The notes under the pieces: model-generated
Seen by the model: the letters and a program-made list of their open reading frames with translations, nothing else
The model's database searches: none
What the model was told of the DNA's origin: nothing
Source: Capniomyces stellatus
Lineage: Eukaryota; Kickxellomycota; Harpellomycetes; Harpellales; Legeriomycetaceae
DNA: 64,000 nt
Assembly (NCBI GenBank): GCA_001661515.1
Contig: LUVW01000042.1
Location: 38,213 to 102,212, forward strand
Reading direction: 5' to 3'
Program-made: the position numbers and the translations under genes
Part shown: positions 53,903 through 64,000 of the stretch, one piece after another
Position numbering within the stretch: the stretch's first letter is position 1
Layout: every line of letters begins with the position of its first letter

Positions 53903-56900
53903 TCACAAAGCATAGTTCTTTATAAAGTAGGATAACACTTCGTTGTCGTGCTTTATGCTTAAGCTGTGCTTTTCTTTTAGCTCTTTCATAATTTTTTGTC
54001 TGATTGGGAAAGTTGAAAAGTCTGTATTTTCTAAAGAAAGGAGGTTTTGTTTTGCCTCGATTATGGTGCAAAGAATCAGTGCGGGTAGCTGGTCAGCGTG
54101 TACCAACATCCCCGACACTAAAGGACCTGTGTTAAACAACAGCGAGCTTCTAATTCGGTCATCCATGCTAGATGCAACCAGCCGGACACGATATAGATTG
54201 CTATTCGTGGCTAGAGTGGGCGAAACAATTATAGTAAGCTTGTTCTTGGATTCAAACTCTTTGTTTGCTAAAGGCTCTATTGTGTCAAATAGATCATACT
54301 CTGTTTTTAGACAACTGTCGCAATCCGTGTCTTCATAAGTGATATTGGAGTCGGCTGTATCGTATATGCCAAATTCTGGCAAGCTCTCGGTAGTTTTATC
54401 AGATTTTTTTCTACTCGGGCTTTTCAATGGCTCGTGGTTAGTAACATGCTGGCGATCCAGGTCATTGTACACACCAGGATTATGTTTACTTTCCCCAAAC
54501 CTGCCATCTTCACTGAAAAGCTCGGTTGCTTCATCCTCTGAATCGGAATTTACGGACAGCGTAATAACAGGGTTTTCCTGTTTGGGCGTAGTCAGCGTTT
54601 GAGGGCTGGCTATTTTGTTTTCTAGTAGGCTCATGGAGCGCTCAGGTGTTTTTTTAATGTTGTTTATATAATGTAATCTGGCCTTGTCCCAGAAATAGTG
54701 CATACTGACATCTTCAATGCCCGAAGCGACGTACATTAAGCAAACACCATCTTTAAGTAGATTTTTTAAAAATCTGGCTTCGCATTTGGGCTTGATAAAC
54801 TCTATTTTTTGAGAGGTTTTTTCGCTAATTGGGGCTCCTGAAGTGTTGGTTTGGCTGTTTTCGTTTGCTGTGTCAGCATCGTGGGACAGAGGTTTAATCA
54901 CAAATGCTTTTTTTCTGGGTTTGGCTTTGATCGATATACAAGGGTTTGTTGACGTGATTTTATCGTCAAGATTGTGTTGAGGCACAAACTCCGTGTTCGA
55001 GCTTGTGTCTTCGTCGTTTAGTACTAGATTTGGAGATAGCTGGAAAAGTACATCGCTGGAGCTGTCGCTGAACCTAAACCCAGAGTGGCTAGACAGATCC
55101 AGATTTTGGTTGGGAAATTCGTGGTCAACATATTTTCCTATATTATTCATCAGCCTTTCCAAGTCCTTAGGTATACAAGTAATCTGGGAAAAGCAGTTGT
55201 TTGATTTGTTTACTGAATCCAATTCGGTATCCAAGCAAACCACATTCACCCGCATCATAAAGTCCCTAAGCACCAATATAGCAAACAGGTCAGTAAACAA
55301 ACAAAGAAAAAAAGAACCTTAAAATCGAAAAAACAACAAAACAAAATACGCGAGTGTATCGGCAACAGTGTTTATATATATAGCAGCTTTCAGTACACCT
55401 GTGTTTACTTATTTGTTGAATTTAATTAAATGGATTTCTTACGAGCTAATAGAGTCGAGTACTTGGATATCGTGGATAAGATCTTTTGAAAACACCAAAG
55501 GCTTGTGTTTTGGGCTAAACAAGAACGACTTGAGTGCAACAGTGTTGTTAATTTTGGGTCTTGGAACGGAGCTGCTTAAAGAAGCTACTGGTACAAACCC
55601 ACTCTCTTTAGCATCAATACTCCTTAAACACTCTTCTTTCTTCTCCAAGTCCGCTTTAATAAGACTTGACATCAGTTTGAAGTTGCTAGAATCTTTGTCG
55701 CTAAATAAAGCATCGATCTTGGCTTGCTCTGGTACATTGTTGCTTCCGTCTCTGTAAATAGAGCTACCAATTGTTTCTGAACTAATGGAGCTCAGCCAGC
55801 TGTTGTTGATTGATGTAGCGTCAGTGTCTTTTTGAGGGTTTGGTATTACGGCATCAGGGCTGTTTTTTGCAGGTTTTCCAAAATCCCTATTGATAGAATT
55901 ATTCCTACTCTTTCCAGGGATGGATGTTTTACTGAACCTTCTTTGTGTTTGGCTTTCAGAGATAGTGATTTTGTTTGTATATAACCCGCCAATGTTAGTG
56001 TCATCAAAATTAGGCGTCCTTTCTTTAGCTTTTGCTGCTGATTGGGTCTCAGGAGGCGAAAAACATTCCAAGTCCTCATTTTTCACTGGACAAAAGCGTG
56101 TTAAGAAATCGGTTTTGTTTTCACCCAGCTTTTGCACAGACACTAGTTGACATGTTCATAAAAATAGCCATGAGTTTGGTGTATATTTATTGCACCACCA
56201 CAAATATATATGTATTTTTTTTTTAAAAAAAAAGTCAGGGATTTCAATATAAAATAATGTATATCACAGAAAGCAGATAATTGCATAGTGGTATAGTAAA
56301 GCTTACAGTCTAATCCATCTGTAAATCCATCTTTTGAAAAGCCGGCGTAACCTTCCAGCTCGCCTCTTCTAGCCTTTATGGCAGTCTCATTCTCATTCAC
56401 AGCATCACTCCCATTATTATCGGTGTATCCATTGTCTGAATACTCGGTTTCATTCCTCGAGTATAAAACGCCGTTTATTTTGTTTATTAGACTAAATCCG
56501 CTGAAAATATTTGAGCTTCTGTTGTTGTAGCTTCTTGTTGTAATTAATATTGGGATGTGCATGTTATTGATTTTTCGCAAATGCTGTAAAGGCACAATGC
56601 TCAAAAGGGTGTTGTTCTCAGTAAAAAAAAAGTATGGCCGCACCGAGTCCTTTAACTTATCGCCACTTTCAAGTATACAACACATATTATATGCCATTTT
56701 CAAATCGTCAGACTTTTTTTCGTCAGTAATACCACTACTTGTCTGCTTGTTTGATTTTGACTTTTCGGATTTGTTTTCTAAAAGCTTGTTACTCTTGTCA
56801 TTAAATATAGTTGTAGCTAGCGACACGGCAATTCCACTGAGGGCAATTTTCAGTCTTTCTTTCAGCAATATCCCGTTTTTATTCATACGTGGATTATCGT

Positions 56901-59900
56901 TTTTATCAAGCAGCCTGCCAAGCTTATTTATTACATAGGACGAGTCTGTGATTTCACTGCTGTTTATTATTTCTAGATTTTGTCCATTGGGGCTTGATCT
57001 ATTGATGTTAGCACTTCCATTTATGTCAGGAATTGCAGTTGGCAAGTTTTTTTCCATTGGTCTGGTGTTGCTGTCGATATTTTTAACTAGAACGTTAGGT
57101 TTGACTGTTTTCTTGGCACTTTCATTGTTTGTTTCGCTCTTGAGAGTATTGCTTTGAGCTTCAGACTCAGTATCCTTGGTTTCAGTAATGAAGCAAACCA
57201 AGCGATGTACGATTCTGTAAGCGATCTGCAAGAACTTTGAGTTTTTTTTAATGTAGATTGGACAGAGAAGATACCATTCTTTTAGACACTTGGCACTGAC
57301 GAAAAACCTCTGATGGTCGTAGTCCTATATATAGTTTTGTATAGCCACAATATTATGTAGTAGTATTATTAGCTATTGCGCCATCAATACATTGCAAATG
57401 TGCCAATCAAGAATGTCGTATTTGAGTAAAAGTATACTAAGCTATATTGGTTTCTTACAAAATCTGAATGCTTGTATATACTTTTGTCGCATGGGGCCAA
57501 ATACAAAAATATTTTTTTGATGCAAAATTTAACTTCGTTGGGATCGTTGTCAAGGTGCTGGAGCTGCTGAGCAATGTGGGAGAGACTGAGTAAGGTTTGG
57601 TCCACAAACTCTGGGTTTATTCCCTTTACTCGAATCTATGTACATTGGTAACAACAAAGTTAAATAAGTTATCCCCTCCCCCCTTTACTCTACTGATTTT
57701 TGATATGTCATATTCTCAAGTGTTGGTATATCCATATCTATATCCATATTAGCAAAGTGGCAGCTACACACTGAATTTTGTACTTACGTTGTGGATAAAC
57801 GAAGTTACAACCGCCTTAAGCGTCCCCTTTAAGATTGTTGAATATTCGGATGTGAATAGCACAGCTACTCTAAGAGCTATGACATAGTTTCTCGAGTTTT
57901 TCTCGGTTGTTAGAGTTGAAAGAATCACGATTAGCATTTCAACTAGCAGCTATTTGTAGCGAATTAGTTGTAAATTGAAATTAGTTTATAATTGGATTAT
58001 CAGCTGTCTACAATAAAGCAAACTAGTAAATGAAAACATATTATAAGTGCATTACGTACATCAGCAAAGTCAGGACACTCCAAATATATTTTCTGATTGG
58101 CTTCAATGTTATTCTCAATCTAAAATATATACATATACAATCACGGTATATATATTGAAATCACAAATCTAGCTTTATGTTAAACGAATATCGGTGGTAC
58201 CAGTTTACAAAAATATCCAAGCGAATAAGAAAGAAGAAAAAAATAGGTAAGGTAAGAATATGTTAAATATGTGCAATTTGTTACCGAACTAATGGCGCTG
58301 GTAGCTTCAGCCGGAAAGTTGGATATATTCCTAAATATGCCAAGAATATCTCCGCCTCTTCTGTATTTGACAAAGTTGGGCATTTTGACCAAATCTGGAA
58401 TTCCGATCCTAAAATAATATTTTGGCAAGGAAACTATAGCCATCAATGTTCTTAGGGCCGAATTCCGAGTCTCGTTGATATTTCGATACAGCTTCATGTT
58501 ATCCACAGTCTATTTTATACACACATGTTTAAGCAGGCAATATTTGTAAAATCACGCCAAAAATATATATTCAAAAATCCAATAAAACAAGCAGGGGAGG
58601 AACAAGCAGGATTTTTCATTTTTTTTATAGAAAATTTTAGTGTAAACTACCTCGGGTAAGATAAGCTGTATTGACCTAAGAAGATGGGTAAAATATGCCC
58701 TGGTGTTTGGGTTTAAACTTATCAACTTGGGTGCTTCTCTGAGAATAGCCAAGACCTCTGCATCGCCTCTGAATCCCTACAAGTTTTTGATTTAGGTGAA
58801 ATAAAACATTCAATTAGAAGAGGTGCGGAGGAGGAGGAGAGTGTACGTATAAGTCGATTATCGATGTAGTTTTTTGGTTCTGGGCAACATCGTGCTTTTT
58901 ATGAACAAGAACCATTTAAACAAAATATTTGTGAATAAATTGGAGGGGAAGGGTAGCAAGAAATCAAAAAAAGAAAAAGAAATTACTTCTTCCAGAGCCA
59001 CAAGCAGAATGTAATTAGTAGGGTTATTGTAGTCTTGTGACATTTCGCTCGTGCATAGCAGGTAGGACAGTGCTTTAGCAACCTTCATTCGTGCCAGAGC
59101 AAAACTAAGTTGATCATTAAGATCAAATAAAAATAATTAAATCTGAGAAACAAAATAGCGCAAGCAGTATATTATCAAAATCTGAGAATTGGTTGTTTTC
59201 AAACATACTCATCACTTTTGACCATTTTTTCGGATGCTACATTCAACAGAGGTGCTCCACAGAGTTCCATAATGTACTTTACTGAAGGTGGTTCGATGAC
59301 TTCGTAAAACTCCTAATGCGTTTTAATATGGAGCAAGACGGTACAAAAAAAAAGTATGATGTGTTAAAACAAACATCGATAATCTTTGTACTCTGATAGC
59401 AATAAAAAAGATAGAGCGTTATTAAGTTGATTAAGATTAATTTGTGTTACTGAAAGCACCTACCCTAAAGTGCGATACTTGGCTTTCGCTTTTTCCAATC
59501 GACGACATTATCTTTACAATCCTTGATAGTAGCTATCATAGTCAACAATGAGGTGTTAGATGTGGTACAACTTGAATTGTCAAGAAAAACACAAATACAT
59601 TCCACTAAATAGGAACAAGATATTTTTAGCGAGCCTGGACAGCATAACGTAGATGCTGCATTATGGTAATTAAAAACACTAATACTTGAGGTATACTTAC
59701 TGTGGCAAACATTGCATAACTTTTCATAGTTATTATTTTAGGGTCAAAACGCAAGCCTAAAAGTTGTGGTGGCAGAATCAGAAATATCAGCAAAAGGATT
59801 ATGAAATCGAAACATACAATTCCATGTATAGGTAAAAAAAAAAGGTTTCAAAGTCGTTTGTGTTGAGTAAGTAAGGCCGTCATTCAATGGAGTTTACAGA

Positions 59901-62900
59901 TTGATAATACAGCAAAGGAAATATGGTTAAGGAGAAGAAAAAAATAAAGGAAGTTATGCAAGGCTTGCCTGAAATAAAGTGCCACATTCTATAGGCTATT
60001 AGACCTGATATATCTGTGCTCATTTTGAACTTGGGCCTAAATCAATTACATTTATGGTTACATTAGTAATTTTTAAACAGTCAATATGCTATAATTTTGT
60101 TTACAAGCACAGTACAGAATAGCAAACGGCCAATCATCATATGGGTTACTCTGCAAGAAAGCAAGAGGTCAAAGAATCGAAAAAAGTAAAAATAAAAATA
60201 AAAATAGGCAACTTACGTGGACATTTTGATTTTTTCAACACCGACGCAGTCCAACCCTTCGTAGTCAAACCTAAGTTTTCTAAGAATGACTTGGCCATAA
60301 AGCTGGAGCCACAGATCAGCAACGACAGGGCGATGAAACCAGTAGCAGAGTCTTTTTTTCAAGATCATTGTGGTTCTGTCATTGTCAGAGAACTTTGACA
60401 AGAAGAAGATGTTGATGGATAGTTTCAGTGCGGGTTTGGTCAATTCGTTTCCGAGGTTGGCCCAAGAGTTGTTCCAAATATCGTCGCCCATTATTTTTTT
60501 GTAGTACTTTTGAGACTTGATGTGTTTGGGGTCGGTTCCGCCTTGGCTCAGAACGTAGTCAACAATTCCGAGAAGAAATAGGTGAAAATCTTCCAGCACC
60601 TGTTTGTTCCATGTGGAGCTGTACGACCTTAGCACGGTCATGTAGAACTGGAACACTTCGTTTAGGAGGATTATGTGTGTTTCCCAAAGCTTTTTGACTT
60701 GGTTAATGTCGACGCTGTCTTTAACAACCAGTTTTCCTTCGTTTTTGTTGCTGTTATTAAGAGAATTGGCGCTAGAGTTGGTTTGTGAGGCTGACGGGAA
60801 CGATCTTACGGAATTGCTTGACCGACCTGACTTGATGGATACGTTGGAGCTTTTGGACTTTTGACTTGAAGAGCGGCTGCCTGTACTACTAAGCACTGAT
60901 AATTTTCTCAACAGGCCGGATACAGCCAAGTCGCGGGGTGATTCTTTTGGAGTGTCCGCGTTTTGGTCGTTGGTACTATCATTGATGTTTATATTGCTTG
61001 AAGGTATTGTGTCAGGGGCTTGCAAAGCGCGTACTTTGGGGGGTTGGCTGAACCGCTGCACATGGATAACAGGTATGTCGGTGTTTGGGGAAGATGTATT
61101 GTTTTTGTTGCTGCTGCTATCTTGTTTTTGATCTGTCGGGTTTGAGTGATTTGGATCATTTATTGTGTGTATTTCGTTTGCAAAAAACATGTGGGTGTTT
61201 AGGTGACTTGGCATGCTGGAGTCGTTGTTATTGGTAGAGTTTGATCTCTTTTTTATATTTTCAACTTCAAGCGAGTCGTTGACTGCAAGCTCAGAAATAG
61301 AGACAGACTTGGACGGCCTTCTCTCGGTGTTCAAGTGGATAATGTTTAAGGGTTTGACATCTGATTTCCGCTGGAGCTTTTTCAAGTTGCCTGATCTGCT
61401 GCCGCTATTGGCGGTGTCCTTTGATGCGCTGTAATCTTTGACAGATGATTTTTCCGAATATTTGTCAATGTCGGCTAGAGAGCTCTGGTTGCTTTTCCCA
61501 GAGATTTTGTAGCTTTCAAGAAGGGTGTGTTGAAGATGAGAGTCGATCAGTGCTGCACTTTGGTCCATTTCAGCAATTTTGGAGCTTTTTTGGTCAATAG
61601 TTTTGTTTGTCTTTTCGGTGTTTTTTTTCTGCCAGTTTATACTAGACTTTTTTCTATCCCAAAACTCCTTCAGGTGCTTGGTTTTGTTTTGAATTCTTTT
61701 GTCGATTGAACCGGCTTTGGTTATTTGCTTTATTCTGTTGTTTATGCTGGAGCTTCTTGAAAATAGTTCAGAAATAATACTTGCTTCTCTTGTCTGGCCT
61801 GCTGCACATGGTATTTCTAAATTTGAATTGGCAAAGCTTGGGCTTTTTTGTTTCTCGAGCCGGGAAAGATCACTTGGAGAACGCAACTGATTCAAACCAT
61901 ACGGTTTTAGGCTGCCTGAAGATCTGTTTCTATTGAATCGACCATTGGAAATGTTACTTCCACTACTGCTGCTATTGCCTATACCGCTGTAGCTGCCGTC
62001 ACTGCCGATACTATCATCTCTAATACTCTCACTTCTTCTAATACTCGAAACGCTGTCCCTATCATTTCTAGAGTAGGAATAGTTGAGGTCCAGGTACTCG
62101 GAGCCATATTTGGAGGGTTCACTTAGGTTTCTTACAAGCATGGGTGTGTTTTGATCTTTGTTTTTGGATATATCATGTTTGTTGAACGAATCTATGCTTG
62201 GACTGCCAATGCACGCACTGGGCCTTTTTTTGGGACTGTACGTTTTGTTCTCAAAGTCGTATTCAGGCAACGACCGGTGTCTACTGTGATCGATTTTAAA
62301 GTTGTTTAGTTTTTCCGTGGGAAGAAGCGAGTAAAACTTTTTGTTTTTTTTAGCTGGGCTTTTCAAAACGCTCTTCTTTCTCAAGTGTTGGAATGTCATG
62401 GGCAAGTTGTTGTCGTCTGATCCATCAACTAGGACTTGGTTAAAGTTTATTGGACTCAGACTGTTTTTGCTAGTAATAACATGGGAAGCAAACCTTTTTT
62501 TGTGGATGTTGACTGGGTTGGGGTCAAGTCTTAAATCCGAACTTGAAATGGATCTATAGTTGCTGTATGGGTTCAGTCTGGATCTATTTTTTTGTCGTGA
62601 GTTTGATTTACGTCTAATTTTCTCTTTCCTTTTGGACCTCGTATTTCTCATTTTCTGGTCATTGGTTCTGTTCTGGTAAATGTACAGCTTTTTCAAATTG
62701 TCCTCATAGTTTTTCCTAAAGATTTCGCGAACGTTGAACAGCAGCGACAGTCTTCGGCAATAAAACAGCATCCGTTCGCTGTCTGATAGAGATAAGGTGA
62801 GGTCGGAACAGTTATGGGTCTCAGCCTCGTTGTCTTTTAATGAAAACAAAACAGCTTCATATATTTCTGCAGACTCCCTAATTCGTTTATGATCCTCGAG

Positions 62901-63358
62901 CGGCAGCATCAACCCAAGGCAAATCGCGTTTAGTGCCCACTCAAGCTGTCCATACTTTGCAAATATTTCAGCAAACAGCGGCTTTTTCGGAGGGTTGTCT
63001 GTGTCGCGGATATTTTCGATTCTATCAGCGTTGTTTAGGATTTCACGTTGGTCTGAAAACGACAGGAATGTGTCTACTATTTTCACTTTTACTGGCAGCG
63101 GAAGCAGATGGTTGCGTTCTACACAAAAACAAATAATAATGTTGGTTCCAAGCGTAAAAGTCAATAACCAAGCTTGGTTTATGATTGAATTTACAATAAA
63201 AACACAGCGTAGCTAGTATACAATGGCCAAGTACCTAATTCACAGTAACTTTTCAGCTGTTTTGAGTCTGCCTTTGTTGCGTCTGGGGTGCGTTTTTTCG
63301 GTGAGCTTTTGTCAAGTATTTTGACCCGGCCTTCAACAACCAGTTTGGGGTTATCCAT
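53903..63358 (-). CDS. RalGAP beta-like protein (Rap/Ran-GAP superfamily), 15 exons
   Basis: Exons are 63235-63358, 60217-63118, 59969-60036, 59701-59756, 59464-59532, 59209-59312, 58987-59104, 58651-58776, 58285-58509, 58060-58119, 57788-57949, 57459-57635, 56307-57324, 55443-56142 and 53903-55265, giving 2,423 residues with every phase consistent. The N-terminal helical block (ALNAICLGLMLPLEDHKR, about 95-118), the segment before KKRLCYWFHRPVVADLWLQ (about 970) and the repeat around GDAEVLAILREAPKLIS resemble animal RALGAPB. The last 450 residues carry a Rap/Ran-GAP-like domain ending in GPLVSGMLVHADQLPALI. Exon 2 also contains about 700 Ser/Asn-rich disordered residues. In animals the beta subunit supports a catalytic alpha subunit that inactivates Ral, and the beta domain itself is not catalytic. 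A role as partner of such a subunit is inferred; no alpha gene is in this window. The intron after exon 3 uses a GC donor. Confidence 0.82.
59757..59968 (-). other. GC-AG intron in the RalGAP-like gene
   Basis: Exon 3 ends ATTTCAG and is followed by GCAAGC. No GT donor gives the correct phase. The acceptor TTTTAG joins to GCTTGCGTTTTGAC, giving HFISG-LRFDP. GC donors with a strong CAG context are a known minor class. Confidence 0.65.
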
Positions 63359-64000
63359 ATTTAAATTATACGCTTTGTGAGCTGAAAACTTTATCCGTTA
63401 CACAGAGTTACTTATTTAAGAGCAAACAGCACAAAGCTACTAAATGAAAGTATTTCCAAGCTGATGAACCAAGTATACTGGTTCGAAATTGTTTTGTCAG
63501 GCTGTTCTTGTTAAAGTATTTTCTTTATTTGCAATGGGTTTTGCAGTGTCTTTTACAGTGTTTTTTTTGTATTGTTTTAAAGTGTATATTATTGATTATT
63601 ATACATTTTAGGATCAAAGTGGATTTTTTTTAGCTAAACAAGTATGCTTGTTCAATTATGCTATTGATAAACAATTCCACAAGTTGCATTTTACTATTTA
63701 GAATAGAAAGAAAAAAAACCAAAAATTTATACAAAGCATTAAACTATTTAGAAATCAATATTGTAGAAATGTTGATGATCATATTTTCTTGTAACCAACG
63801 AGCACAACTTTAATGAACACAACTTTAACGAACACTAATTTTTTTTTTCTAATAAAATGAATAAAGCAGTAATAGTTATAATGAAGCGTGCCCACTAGTT
63901 TTTGGCATTGATGTACCATAAAAAGAAATAGAAGAAAAACAAGTTGATTTGGGGTCCACACAAAACCAAAGTCAAAGTCAAAAAAAAAAAAAAAAAAAAA
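63359..64000. other. AT-rich flank ending in a poly(A) run
   Basis: This is the upstream flank of the RalGAP-like gene. It is AT-rich with no recognisable gene and probably contains the promoter. The window closes with AAAGTC repeats and about 20 A at 63981-64000, which may mark a sequence or contig end. Confidence 0.55.

Noticed and set aside
1..64000. CRISPR arrays, prokaryotic operons, rRNA genes, viral or toxin genes
   Set aside because: None was seen. The tandem repeats have no regular unique spacers, and the genes are eukaryotic with introns.

Overview
The window looks like nuclear DNA of an early-diverging fungus. It is AT-rich. Genes are spaced 0.6 to 4 kb apart, and most carry short spliceosomal introns (about 50 to 300 nt) with GTAAGT-like donors and, in several introns, a TACTAAC- or TACTAAT-like branch site. 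The best clues to lineage are a fungal-type three-domain tRNA ligase together with proteins that yeasts usually lack: an OCRL/INPP5B-type phosphatase with ASH and RhoGAP domains, a RalGAP beta-like protein, and a secreted trypsin. Zoopagomycota, for example insect-gut Harpellales/Kickxellomycotina, would fit, but this is inference from gene content only.

Layout, left to right: tRNA ligase TRL1 (-, 20-2656); a repeat-bearing intergenic region; a predicted N-myristoylated RING-H2 ubiquitin ligase (+, 5249-8434); a retroelement-like remnant (8521-8959); a secreted trypsin-like protease (-, 9017-9982); a Doa4/USP8-type deubiquitinase with a rhodanese-like domain (-, 11194-15931); an OCRL/INPP5B-like inositol polyphosphate 5-phosphatase in 16 exons (+, 18359-24079); a 22-bp minisatellite; a small secreted peptide (+, 25380-25580); an Itc1/ACF1-like ISWI partner subunit with WAC, DDT and WSD regions (-, 26225-31183); tRNA-Gly(CCC) (-, 33024-33094); an unknown 359-residue protein (-, 35076-36155); a 2,202-residue PH-domain protein resembling Spo71/Mug56 (-, 39785-46563); a NASP/Hif1/Sim3-type histone chaperone (+, 47951-49772); the mitochondrial succinate-fumarate carrier (-, 50452-51703); and a 15-exon RalGAP beta-like gene (-, 53903-63358).

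The exon structures were worked out by hand. In every spliced gene, reading phase is kept across all junctions and the total length is a multiple of three. Apart from the first exon of the OCRL-like gene, junctions are supported by continuous family-like protein sequence.

The genes do not form an obvious pathway cluster; the order is that of ordinary housekeeping genes. Loose themes are ubiquitin turnover (RING ligase and Doa4-like protease), membrane and small-GTPase control (OCRL-like, RalGAP-like and PH proteins) and chromatin (Itc1-like and NASP-like).

The most novel signal is a family of short dispersed elements sharing one 3' end (a CCAATAAACC core plus an A-rich tail). Two copies are flanked by direct repeats, and one lies next to a GC-richer coding remnant. 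They look like 5'-truncated copies of a retroposon.
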